NCBI GenBank assembly: GCA_037833965.1
Contig: AP031357.1
Coordinates: forward strand, 4,236,001-4,300,000
Direction of reading: 5' to 3'
DNA from: Marchantia polymorpha subsp. ruderalis
Taxonomy: Eukaryota; Streptophyta; Marchantiopsida; Marchantiales; Marchantiaceae
DNA: 64,000 nucleotides
How positions within the stretch are numbered: the stretch's first letter is position 1; the number at the start of each line of letters is the position of its first letter. The notes beneath the pieces were generated by a model. The model searched no databases, was not told the origin of the DNA, and saw nothing but the letters and a program-made list of their open reading frames with translations. Shown here in pieces: positions 22,801 through 31,263 of this stretch. The position numbers and the translations under genes were made by a program.

Positions 22801-22944
22801 TCTGCGGCGTTGCAGAGGTTGGGACTGCGCAGTCGAGCGGAAGATTGGCAGGGTAGAGAGTTAGTGCGCGGCAGTCGGCCGCGCAGGAGACGTAGTACAG
22901 GTTCCGCGGAGTGTAGTGTAGCGTGGTTCCGTGCAGGCGTGTAG
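19825..22944 (+). CDS. LTR-encoded coiled-coil protein, A type, intact (1039 aa)
   Basis: The only fully open copy of the A-type LTR gene. The start ATG at 19825 sits in ACCATGACC and is shared by several copies; an internal Met at residue 85 aligns with the start of the B protein. Order: basic N-terminus (1-84); conserved domain (about 85-300; FLLWGWN, LGRCAG, TRDYKDRFRR, GGTLNHLSPFLI); disordered Pro/Arg/Ala linker (about 300-735) with repeated PVHR motifs; acidic run (near 739); LLRYLDRK block (near 750); coiled coil (about 796-1000); Arg-rich end and SAECSVAWFRAGV. There is no signal peptide, membrane segment, zinc finger or enzyme motif. It lies in U3, 37 bp before the TATA box. The N-terminal domain distantly recalls domains annotated as putative plant transposon protein, but I cannot confirm this. 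Function unknown; DNA or RNA binding and self-association are guesses from charge and coiled coil. Confidence 0.88.
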   Translation: MTFDRAAENVPFLNSRFQSLVRAARIHLLAAEHSRRRRTRDFLLIEGEVSARDLELRAIRVCRERKKPGRCGSRMSGRANPRNAMTRPSRLRMVPLRLPQNGLRAFEERLIARKLDFLLWGWNYICANMVREWLEPQGPPSRGLRPHVDRWTVQDWAQALGRCAGMPGHLLFDSESIKVTKQEEAQFVELFKTGRSTKNGYRTRDYKDRFRRTLSAALMQLLQPHRACYITLWQVSFVECVTEGTPIHWASILHRVMRQHAFEEKGGTLNHLSPFLINFYRQRNCLTAAELEHFPPLCIDHPGKYVRENKVDTDAEESPTSTPSRRRDEGRHTPAARVPRKRRWREESEEEQHQEPSAPIRPRPLCEPYSRPKQKARRLVLPADSADTATIATEQGSASPERHEEARTTAGATGHAATSTGERPPTGQGPPELPHAMRTDVPFAHRRASADGRASADRRTQVDVDLRLRVGRSSPPVHRSPVHRTPPQVPPVHRQESPPFQRRKGKEPAEEPPTRHRPSGPDPSAHHAPQFAPSAPGPSSRGDTSRERAEAAPSAGSPPIDAPSAVGPIGQGTSGVRPPAMSPSAIDVRGATPAADKAPANAPAHGPGTAPTDRSREPQTMERSDCPRDEFSIRDAQSNPAQPPSAQSPSATDVGGREDAVNNQQARDGDAARVHSPSALDILATSSEAAAVPSQAAHVDDVQLHSGQSPTQSMATEILHSDNDDGGSTEEMLGAEDTEEEEEEIVGAPAAALSEQVIPLLRYLDRKVDKYADPLQPGSYIELVRRRTRTKVHTSKLLARVDQELRDLKEKHACLWGQYKLNQKFYKHTEKMKDEKLGELTKEQVKVKEALISEQAQNRILSEELVRQTRLLEQCQLARQADEELIRRLQSECGELRAQRAEAESQLVIIEEDRRKEADRAKVETARRVAHCLKGYAHWEVKAQEKLTLREFELRAAGLLSGDSRSRRKVAKKLDAFLSKAQDTMSALEGEVSAALQRLGLRSRAEDWQGRELVRGSRPRRRRSTGSAECSVAWFRAGV

Positions 22945-22980
22945 CGTAGTGCAGTGTAGTGTTAGGTAAGATTTAGAAGG

Positions 22981-22988
22981 TATAAAAT
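22981..22988 (+). promoter_or_regulatory. TATA box of solo LTR #4
   Basis: TATAAAAT lies 37 bp after the ORF stop. A 6-bp inverted repeat with a 5-nt loop follows at 22993-23009 (CTAGGC/GCCTGG). Transcription would be expected to start near 23006-23016, leaving the ORF upstream, in U3. A separate promoter or a transcript from a 5' copy would be needed to express the ORF. Confidence 0.7.
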
Positions 22989-23962
22989 AGTTCTAGGCGT
23001 TTTGCCTGGGGTTCTTTCCCATCAGAAGTGCAGATCAGGAACCCATTTCCTTTGCGTGTTTGTGTCCTTGAGTTCTGTCACCACGCACGAGGAGTTACAA
23101 CTTAGCGTTCCGCATTTTGTAGCTGAAGGCCTTCGGCCGAATGTTCAGAGCTAGTCCATTGGTTAGAGACTTGAGTAGTTCGGATCTGCACCTTCGGGTG
23201 ACTGCCGATGCTTAGAGCCAGTGACTAGTTAGATACTTGAACAATTTCGCCCCTACACCTTCGAGTGTTTCTTTCTGATTGTACTCCTTGGGATTTTTCC
23301 CCTGAATGCCAAAGTGAAGTTTTGCTACTTCGTGTAAGCCTTGGTTGTAAATTCAGGTTACGCTGCAGCAGGTGCCTTGAGGGTAACCCCTGTAGTATTT
23401 CTGGGAATGACAAGTGCCTGAGAATTCAAACTCTTCAATAGACTGTTGTTGTGTTACTGGAATGTTTCTCAGTGAGTCCTTCAGTGCGGACCTGTGTTCT
23501 CTGCGCGTTTTGTGAGTTGAGAGTGTTGTTCACCGCGTCTGAGTGACTTCGATCCGAAGTAGGTAGTCCAAACCGGGTTTCCTACACTAGCAGCAAGCTA
23601 GTGGAAGCGTTGTAAAAGCCGGAGTTGGGAGTCACTGCCCGCAGCTTTGCCGAGTGTGCTCGTGAGAGACTTTCCCCCTGAAATCTTGAAGTAGAGGTCC
23701 TAACGGATCTCTGGGTTGTGTTTCTGTAGTTTCAGGTGTGTGTGTGTGTGTGTGTGTGTTACGCTGCACTGTGCGACCTCCGAGTGCGCTCCGAGTGGAC
23801 ACTTGCAGTATTTCTGGGAGTGACAGTCGCCTGAGAATTCAAACTCCTCAATAGTCTGTTAAAACGTGACACTTTGTACCCTGTGTGTTCCTCTGTCCCT
23901 GTGGGTTCGACCTTTCTACCACTATATTGCAGTTTTAGCCTTTAGTGGGTTATTACAGGCCG

Positions 23963-25723
23963 CTCGCCCGATGTCCCTTGGCCTATAGGCCCTACCGCCG
24001 AAGGCGCATCTATCGGCGGACTTCCCGCCGATGGTGCGGCCTCCGCACGCTCCCTGCTCGTATCTCCTCGGCTCGAAGGCCCTGGCGCCGAAGGCGCAAA
24101 TTGCGGCGCGTGGTGCGCCGGAGGGTCTGGCCCCGAGGGCCGGTGTCTCGTAGGCGGTTCTTCCGCCGGCTCCTTCCCCTTCCTACGTTGGAACGGGGGT
24201 GATTCTTGCCTGTGCACAGGCGGCACGTGTGGAGGTGTCCTGTGCACAGGCGACCTGTGCACAGGCGACCTGTGCACAGGTGAGCGCCTGTGCACAGGCG
24301 GACTGCTCCTTCCCACGCGTAAGCGTAGATCCACGTCCACTTGTGTTCGCCGGTCCGCGGAGGCTCGTCCGTCCGCGGAGGCTCGTCTGTGCGCAAACGG
24401 AACATCTGTCCGCATCGCACGTGGTAACTCCGGAGGCCCTTGGCCCGTAGGCGGCCTCTCTCCCGTCGAGGTTGCAGCGTGGCCCGTTGCTCCTGCGGTC
24501 GTCCGCGCTTCCTCATGCTTCTCTGGCGACGCACTTCCTTTCTCCGTCGCAATCGTCGCCGTGTCCGCACTGTCGGCTGGTAACACCAGTCTGCGTGCCT
24601 TCTGCTTCGGCCGGCTGTATGGCTCGCACAGCGGCCGCGGTCGAATGGGAGCAGAGGGTTCTTGATGCTGCTCCTCTTCAGACTCTTCCCTCCATCGCCG
24701 CTTCCGCGGCACTCGTGCTGCAGGAGTGTGTCTCCCTTCGTCCCTCCGCCTTGATGGGGTAGAAGTCGGTGACTCCTCTGCATCAGTGTTGACCTCATTC
24801 TCCCGCACATACTTCCCGGGATGGTCGATGGACAATGGCGGAAAATGTTCAAGCTCCGCCGCTGTCAAACAATTCCGCTGTCGATAAAAATTGATGAGGA
24901 AAGGAGAAAGATGGTTTAGAGTTCCCCCCTTCTCCTCAAACGCGTGCTGTCGCATTACCCTGTGCAGGATGCTCGCCCAGTGAATTGGAGTTCCCTCGAT
25001 GACGCACTCCACAAAAGAGACCTGCCACAATGTGATGTAGCAGGCGCGGTGCGGCTGCAGTAATTGCATCAGCGCCGCGGACAAAGTCCGGCGAAATCGA
25101 TCCTTGTAATCACGGGTCCTGTACCCATTCTTGGTAGACCTCCCGGTCTTGAACAGCTCCACGAATTGCGCCTCTTCCTACTTGGTCACCTTGATGCTCT
25201 CACTGTCGAAAAGGAGATGCCCTAGCATGCCAGCACATCTTCCCAACGCCTGCGCCCAATCTTGGACTGTCCACCGATCAACATGCGGACGCAATCCGCG
25301 CGAGGGTGGTCCCTGTGGCTCTAGCCACTCGCGCACCATATTCGCACAGATGTAGTTCCATCCCCATAGCAAGAAATCGAGCTTTCTTGCTATTAAGCGC
25401 TCCTCGAAAGCGCGCAGCCCGTTCTGTGGTAGGCGAAGTGGCACCATCCGCAATCTGCTCGGTCTCGTCATTGCGTTCCTGGGGTTCGCCCGCCCGCTCA
25501 TTCTACTTCCGCACCGCCCGATCTTCCTTCTCTCTCGACAAACTCTAATCGCCCTCAATTCCAATTCACGCGCATTCACTTCTCCCTCAATCAACAAGAA
25601 ATCTCCTGTGCGACGACGTCGAGAATGTTTAGCAGCCAGCAGATGGATGCGCGCAGCGCGCACAAGAGATTGGAATCGCGAATTCAAGAATGGGACATTC
25701 TCCGCCGCCCGGTCGAAGGTCAT
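23963..25723 (-). pseudogene. LTR #3 ORF, N-terminal half
   Basis: On the minus strand from ATG 25723 (MTFDRAAENV...): basic N-terminus, conserved domain, and the linker with an expanded run of SPVHR repeats, up to the LTR #4 insertion at 23962. A TAG at 25178-25180 interrupts the conserved domain after SIKVTK. Downstream it reads on in frame. The PVHR run (24208-24302) has more CCTGTGCACAGG units than LTR #4, so the array varies in copy number. Confidence 0.8.
24208..24302 (-). repeat. Palindrome array encoding PVHR repeats
   Basis: Several copies of CCTGTGCACAGG, mostly as GCGACCTGTGCACAGG or CGCCTGTGCACAGGCG (a perfect 16-bp palindrome), lie head to tail inside the linker of the LTR #3 ORF. 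They translate as repeated SPVHR. LTR #4 has three units at the same place (about 21248-21306). The same palindromes also occur in the non-coding leader (for example 19080-19160, 19445-19545). Confidence 0.8.
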
Positions 25724-27379
25724 GGTCGGCTCTTGCTCGTGAAGAACGTCTCACTTGATGGCCGCGCCGGCTGTACGCTGGAACGGTCTTCGCTCTCACG
25801 CGCGGCTTCACGCTCCGCCGTCGTCGATTAAACTCTCACGCTCGGATTGGCGGATTTGAACTTCGCGAGCGTATTACCCCGCGGACATGGGGGCGTAGCG
25901 CCGAAGGCGAGTTTTCCGCCTTGCGCGGTACACTTGTTCGTACCGCCCCTCGGCCAATCCTCCTCTGCCTTGACGCGTGTGTCCGCATGTCGGACAAAAG
26001 TTCAACTCCTGCCTGTGCGCAGGCAGGAGCCTCGGCGGATGCTCCGCCGGCACGGGACTTCATCCTCCTGTGCACAGGCGGTCGCCTGTGCGCAGGCGAA
26101 TTCCGTGCGCGGCGCAGCGCTGGCGCGGAAGGCGTTGACCGTGGTCAGCCGTCTCCGTCCAGTCTGTCCGTTCCTTGTCTCTTCGTCGGCGCTTCCGCCG
26201 CCGCAACTCCGTCCGTCCAAGAGCGCATTCACCCGTTCCGTCCGCATGGTCCGTACCGATTTGATTACTCTGGCGGCTCTTCCGCCGTACGCGGCGCTGC
26301 GCTGGCGCGGAAGGCGCCGTACACTTTCTACCTCACAAGGCGCATTTCTAGGGCCCAAGGCGGATTTTCCGCCGACGCCGAAGCGCCTGTGCACAGGCGA
26401 GCGCCTGTGCGTAGGCGGACTTCGCGCCTCCCCTAACCCTACTTCGCCTGTGCACAGGCGAACGCCTTCGCCCGCGCATAGGACAAAACTTGATTCCCCC
26501 TTCCGCGTAGGCGGAATTCGCGCCGGTGGCGAACTCCTTCCGCCGTAGGCGACCGCCTCCGTTTCTTCCAATAGTGATAACTCCCTAAGTCCTCATCCGT
26601 TCCAAGCGTTCTTGGACTCGTTGGAATCAGTGCGTCGAGCTCTTTCCAACGGGACCCTAACTTGGTCAAGGCGCCCGAGGGTTGACCTAATTATGGAGGG
26701 TTTCCCTACAGCCGCGGACGCAACCTCCGAAGGCGGGTTTTGCGCCTTGCGTCGTAGGGGTCCTAACTGCAGAGCTCGCAGGGAGGGTGGTGCCTGTCCT
26801 TACTGCTGCACCCCAAATCCTAGATTCTACAAGATCCCTCGAGAATCCCCGCGATCTTCCGGATTCACTCCGTTTTGATGTACCGAAGGCTATTTACAAT
26901 GCTGCCAGGGTACAGTTTTCCAAAAATGTTTTAATTTCCTCAAAATTGCCAAAAGTGGGGTACCACAGTGACTTTGATCCGAAGTAGGAAGTCCAACCCG
27001 GGTTCCCTACGCTAGCAGAAAGCTAGTGGGAGGGTTGTAAAAGCCGGAGTTGGGAGTCACTACCCGCAGCTTCGATGAGTGCTCGCGAGAGACTTTCCCC
27101 CTGAAATCTTGAGTAGAGGTCCTAACCGATCTCTGGGTTGTGTTTTTGTAGTTTCAGGTGTGTGTGTGTGTGTTGAGTGAATTACTCTGCACTGTGCGAC
27201 CTCCGAGTGAGCTCCGAGTGAACACTTGCAGTAAATCTGGGAGTGACAGTCGCCTGAGAATTCAAACTATTCAATAGTCTGTTAAATGTGACACTTTGTA
27301 CCCTGTGTGTTCCTCTTCCCCTGTGGGTTCGACCTTTCTACCACTATATTGCAGTTTTAGCCTTTAGTGGGTTATTACA

Positions 27380-27652
27380 ACCTCGCCGTAGGCGCAGCGC
27401 CGAAGGCGGCTGTGCCGAAGGCGTTGATCGCGGTCAACGGACTCCGTCCAGTCTGTCCATCTCTCTCGCCTCTCCGTCGGCGCTCTTGTCTCCGTAACCC
27501 CGACCGGCCGAAGGCGCACTCGTCCGTTCCGTCTGTACAGTCCGTACGGTCCGTACAGATTTTACTACTCCGTTGGGTCCTCACCTAACCGTGATGCGCT
27601 GGCGCCGATGGCGCCGTACAAGTTCCAACCCCGAAGGCGGATTTCTAGGGCC
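27380..27652 (-). mobile_element. Leader fragment of LTR #1
   Basis: This is minus-strand A-type leader sequence (the palindrome-rich region upstream of the ORF), continuing LTR #1 after the LTR #2 insertion. It reads GCCGAAGGC-type repeats and the TCCGTACGGTCCGTAC block also seen at 8411 and 33690. It stops at 27652, where a 361-bp foreign segment begins. No gene. Confidence 0.7.
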
Positions 27653-28013
27653 GAAGTCTTTGTCTTTGTTAGTTTCACATTGAGACCCTTCGAACTATTT
27701 GCGTGTGAAGCCCTTGAAGAAACTGTTTAGTTCACTCCATAAGCTTGCATTCAGAAGTTTTATTGATACTTTGTATCTAAGTAGGAGTATCATATTCGGA
27801 GAAAAATGTGCGAATCTATTATAAGATAGATAACCAAAGCCATTACCATCCTTCAGAGTGGCTTTCATTCCTCCCAGTGGACTGTCCGCACCCACTAGAA
27901 GAGAATGATCACCATGTCGTGATGCAAGCAATTCTAATGATTTATCGGTGAGAACTGAAGAACGAACCGCAGGAACCATCTGCTGTAGCCACATCAACAG
28001 CAGATGGTTCCTG
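27653..28013. repeat. Filler segment duplicated from 29481-29830
   Basis: About 350 bp (27653-28000) are nearly identical to 29481-29830 in the unique DNA on the other side of the LTR. Differences are few (for example CCTTCAGAG versus CCTCCAGAG). The segment ends with a short inverted copy of its own sequence, making a perfect 17-bp inverted repeat (27970-27986 with 27997-28013). It splits the leader of LTR #1. This looks like patch DNA copied in during break repair. Confidence 0.75.
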
Positions 28014-28386
28014 AGTTCCTTAGAGGCGTTCTTGGGCTTGTTAGAACTAGCGTGTCGAGCTCTTTCCAACGAGACCCTAACCAAGTCAAGGCGTTGTGAA
28101 TTGAGAAAGTTATGAGGGATTCACTCTTCCGCCGAAGGCGTAGCGCCGAAGGCGGATTATGCGCCTTGCGCCGAAGGGGGTACTCCTTCAGAGCCCGTCG
28201 TTTAGGGCGGCGTCTGTCCCAGACGTTGCGCCCAACTCCTGGATTCTACGAGATTCTTTGAGATTCTCCGAGTTCATCCAGTTTCACTCTATTTTGATGC
28301 ACCGATGGCTATTTACACGGCTGCCGCGGTACAGTTTTCCAAAAATGTTTTAAATTCCGCAAAAATACCAAAAGTGGGGTACCACA
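28014..28386 (-). mobile_element. 5' end of LTR #1
   Basis: This is the first ~370 bp of an A LTR on the minus strand: the 37-bp module near 28035-28070, the GCCGAAGGCG-rich block, the CCGCGGTACAG segment, and the terminal GTGGGGTACCACA ending at 28386. GGTTC follows (28387-28391), the right copy of the target duplication. Confidence 0.8.
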
Positions 28387-29849
28387 GGTTCCATCGTCAA
28401 TAAAGCGAGTAAGCGTGACAAGGATTGGAGAATTTCCAAATAAGACACGTAAGAGAAAGTTATGCACAACACTGGTAGTTGTTTTCAGATCATTCCACTT
28501 TGAAGTCAAAGGAATGATAAGCAAGGTAAATTTTTTCTATATTTTAGTCCATCCATGAGTCAAAGTTGTTCACAAATTCCTTCGAATCATTTGCTTTGTT
28601 GTTGTTTTATATAAAATTTTCCGTTTTTTCGTAATATCTTTAGTTCTCCTCTCCACCCAGTCTCAACAATCTTACTTTTCTCCAACATTATGCGAATTTC
28701 AGATCTTTCCACTTGTACAAAATTACAAACAATATAAATCTTGTTGAACGCAAGTCAGTCGATATTCTGATTCCAGTTAGCATCACTTGAGCCTCTGTAT
28801 CTATCGAACTTCACATCATCAACCTCCTGTAAAATAAACTGCCTAGAAGAATCTGTATCGACATAGAATTGGAGAGGTAAAAAACATGAGAAAACTATAT
28901 ATTTTAAACTAAAAAACAGTACAGGAAACGTTTTAAAGTTCAAATAGAGAAGAAGTAAGCATGATAAAATTTTTGGAATATAAAACCGGCAGGAATGGAA
29001 AAAGAGAGGAGTTGTAATTAAATTATTGGGACTAGATTTAGGGGTTGCAAGAGAGCTGTGCAAATGAAGTTCAGCATCATGAAGAAAAAACTGCGATTCT
29101 AAGCCACAGCAACCTCCTTGTTCGTGTTGAAGATGCTCAACCATATTCGACTAATTTTTTGTTGGATTCTGAATCCACCCAGCTTCTCTATCTTCTCTGT
29201 CTTTGTTTCTCACTTGTACTCACACCAAAATTTTTTCCTAATTTCGGGGGAATTCTTTGTGAAGTTTTCATGAATAGTTTTCATGGTATTGATGTAGTGT
29301 TGTGGGGGCCCAGAAATCTTTATATTTCATCGCTTCCTTCGCGTTGCAGGATAAATCAAGGCATAAAGTCCGGAAGACCGGGCGTGTTGAGCAGAGGTCC
29401 TTTCATGGTATATATGTCAGCTTTGATCGAATGTGGAATCGTCTTAAATAGATTTGTGGTGGTATATGATAGTTGTCCTGATTTGTCTTTGTTAGTTTCA
29501 CATTGAGACCCTTCGAACTATTTGCGTGTGAAGCCCTTGAAGAAACTGTTTAGTTCACTCCATAAGCTTGCATTCAGAAGTTTTATTGATACTTTGTATC
29601 TAAGTAGGAGTATCATATTCGGAGAAAAATGTGCGAATCTATTATAAGATAGATAACCAAAGCCATTACCATCCTCCAGAGTGGCTTTCATTCCTCCCAG
29701 TGGACTGTCCGCACCAACTGGAAGAGAATGATCACCATGTCGTGATGCAAGCAATTCTAATGATTTATCGGTGAGAACTGAAGAACGAACCGCAGGAACC
29801 ATCTGCTGTAGCCACATCAACAGCATCAACAGATGACAGATACTGATCC

Positions 29850-29878
29850 CACGGACACTTTTCTTGAAAGTGTCCGTG
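29850..29878. repeat. Perfect 12-bp hairpin
   Basis: CACGGACACTTT and AAAGTGTCCGTG are perfect inverted repeats around a 5-nt loop. It lies just after the 29481-29830 duplicated block. It may be a transcription or repair product. No T-tract typical of a Pol III terminator follows. Confidence 0.7.
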
Positions 29879-30442
29879 AGATATATTGTCCGAGGTATAG
29901 TTATGACGAGAAGATTGCTGGGCATGGTTTATGACCGCCTGAGAAGAAAATGTGAAGTACATTATAGATTTGCAGCAGCTGTAGGAATTGCGAGCTCAGC
30001 AACGATAATTCGTATTGGAAACTTTGGGAGTACTCTCTGCTGGAATTCAAGCCTTTATACGGCTCCCTGATCTCGAAAACATCAGTGAAGAACATTCTTT
30101 GAAAGACACGGTGCCTTCATCTGTCTTCAATCTTCTCCAGCAACCTCCACATTCAATAAGTCCTTTATATTCTGCTGGGCAAGCATCTGGCTTGAGTTCT
30201 GGATAAATGCATCCATCCGTCTCTAATTTCAAAAGACCCACTGGACCTGTGAATTCTAGTCATGTGCACGGCCCGATGTCAAATCCACATAGTGATCAGC
30301 TGATGGACAAGAGTTCAAGTTCGACTGTCTTCTGTGGTAATGATATATCAGCTCCTAAAGTGACATATCCATGGCCTTTAATCAAGCTCGTAATTTCCAA
30401 CACTGTTCCAGGTGGTATCCGAGGCTGGAAATGACAAATGAA

Positions 30443-30509
30443 ATGTTTTCGGTGCTGGCTCAAATGACAGCACCGTCTAGTGCTGTCATTTGAGCAGCAC
30501 CGAAAACAT
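30443..30509. repeat. 30-bp hairpin with one bulge
   Basis: The left arm (30443-30473) and right arm (30480-30509) pair over 30 bp with a single bulged G and a 6-nt loop. The arms read ATGTTTTCGGTGCTG...CAGCAC and its complement. It could be a very young inverted duplication or a hairpin-forming transcript such as a small-RNA precursor, though the loop is short for a plant miRNA. It lies about 80 bp before the LTR junction at 30587. Confidence 0.8.
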
Positions 30510-30586
30510 CATTAAGCTACTCATTATGACCACAATCTAGCTGCAGAAGATAAAAAATGTGTTGTCGAGAAAACCAAGGGCCACAG

Positions 30587-31263
30587 CGTGAAGCCACGCG
30601 TGAGAGAGAAGGCCGTTATACCTCGGAGCCGGCGCAGCCATCAAGTGATTCGGCTTTCACGACCGAGAGCCGACCATGACCCCCTGCGAGCGGACAGAGG
30701 ACACCCCATTCTTGAATTTGTGATTTCAATTCCTTGTGCGAGCTAGGCGCGTCCACCTTCTAGCTGAGAGACGTTCTAGACACCACCGCGCGGAGAGTTA
30801 CCCGGTGGCAGGGAGAGAATTGAGTGCGCGACATTTGGAATTGAGAGAGATTAGAGTTTGCAGAGGAAACAGAACCGCGAGCAAGAGGCTCGGGCATAGC
30901 AGAGAGAGAGGTGCGCAAACCAATTTCAAGAACGCAATGTCGACATCGGTGAAGCTGCGGATGGTGCCACTCAAGCTCCCGCAGAATGGGTTGCGTGCTT
31001 TTGAGGACCGGCTGATTGCGAGGAAACTCGAATTCTTGCTGTGGGGGTGGAATTACTTGTGCTCAGACATGGTGCGCGAATGGCTGGACGAGGAACAGCA
31101 ACCTACGCGCGGATTCCGTCCGCACGTAGATCGATGGACTCTCCGCGATTGGGGACAGGCATTGGGAAGGTGTGCAGGTGAGGACGGGTACTTACTGTTC
31201 GACAGTGAGAGCGTCAAGGTATCAAAGTCGGACGAAGGCCTCCTTTGTGGAATTGTTCAAGCG
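30587..31263 (+). mobile_element. A-type LTR fragment with ORF start
   Basis: It begins abruptly within the A leader (CACAGCGTGAAGCC...), passes the start region GCCGACCATGACC (ATG about 30676) and the N-terminal domain (LPQNGLRAFEDRL, LLWGWNYLCSDMV, LGRCAG). At 31264 a new LTR start cuts it. Early frame damage separates the ATG from the open stretch at 30736. It is a dead fragment; both its 5' part and its continuation are missing from the window. Confidence 0.75.

Larger units (their letters stand above)
18578..23957 (+). mobile_element. A-type solo LTR #4 (5380 bp, intact)
   Basis: It begins TGTGGTACCCCAC at 18578 and ends GTGGGTTATTACA at 23957. It is flanked by a perfect 5-bp duplication, GGCCG, at 18573-18577 and 23958-23962. 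It lies in the linker-coding part of the LTR #3 ORF. This is the best reference copy: leader of ~1.2 kb with palindromes and the 37-bp module (18894-18926), an intact 1039-codon ORF, TATA at 22981, a ~950-bp tail with internal duplication and a TG tract. It is the youngest insertion of the left nest. Confidence 0.92.
16171..26967 (-). mobile_element. A-type LTR #3 (minus) containing solo LTR #4
   Basis: The 3' end is at 16171 (TGTAATAACCCAC on plus) and the 5' end at 26967 (GTGGGGTACCACA on plus). Without the nested LTR #4 and one copy of its 5-bp duplication it is about 5.4 kb, the same as LTR #4. It carries the complete structure: leader, ORF (start at 25723), TATA near 17138-17145, tail. 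It interrupts LTR #2 between 16148 and 26968. No target duplication is visible, because the side beyond the PBS spacer has been deleted. Confidence 0.85.
9786..27379 (+). mobile_element. A-type LTR #2 (plus), 5' truncated, interrupted twice
   Basis: Three pieces of one plus-strand A LTR can be reassembled: 9786-9818 (ORF linker), 14541-16148 (ORF C-terminus, TATA at 15583, start of the tail) and 26968-27379 (end of the tail, finishing GTTATTACA). A B LTR with a 15-nt stub occupies 9819-14540. Minus A LTR #3 with a 22-nt stub occupies 16149-26967. LTR #2 itself lies inside LTR #1, whose 5' region resumes at 27380. The 5' ~3 kb was lost together with the start of the LTR #1 ORF. Confidence 0.8.
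3213..28386 (-). mobile_element. A-type solo LTR #1 (minus), outermost of the left nest
   Basis: The 3' end is at 3213 (reads TGTAATAACCCAC on plus) and the 5' end at 28386 (reads GTGGGGTACCACA on plus). It is flanked by a perfect 5-bp target duplication, GGTTC at 3208-3212 and 28387-28391. No internal region is present, so this is a solo LTR. Its own sequence is 3213-6369, ~9089-9785, 27380-27652 and ~28014-28386. The rest is nested DNA: a shortened A LTR at 6370, A LTR #2 at 9786-27379, and a 361-bp filler at 27653-28013. Deletions removed the ORF start region and about 100 bp at ~9089. Confidence 0.85.
28392..30586. other. Unique AT-rich DNA, right half of the host insertion site
   Basis: This is non-LTR, AT-rich sequence that joins 3207 once LTR #1 is removed. 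Open minus-strand stretches (28391-28524, 29518-29925, 30047-30241, about 30250-30430) have codon-like composition and may be exons of a host gene, but I recognise no family. It contains the source of the 350-bp duplication (29481-29830) and two strong hairpins (29850-29878 and 30443-30509). It ends where a truncated A LTR starts mid-sequence at 30587. Confidence 0.6.

Noticed and set aside
24208..24302. CRISPR-like array
   Set aside because: Regular short palindromes but no unique spacers, plant context and in-frame coding; it is a coding minisatellite.
25847..26548. 233-codon plus-strand open frame in the LTR #3 leader
   Set aside because: It lies in the palindrome-rich non-coding leader and both strands are open there; no conserved domain, and the frame is not maintained in other A copies.
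29045..29506. 153-codon plus-strand frame in unique DNA
   Set aside because: AT-rich, no recognisable domain and no supporting homologous copy; kept only as part of the unique region.
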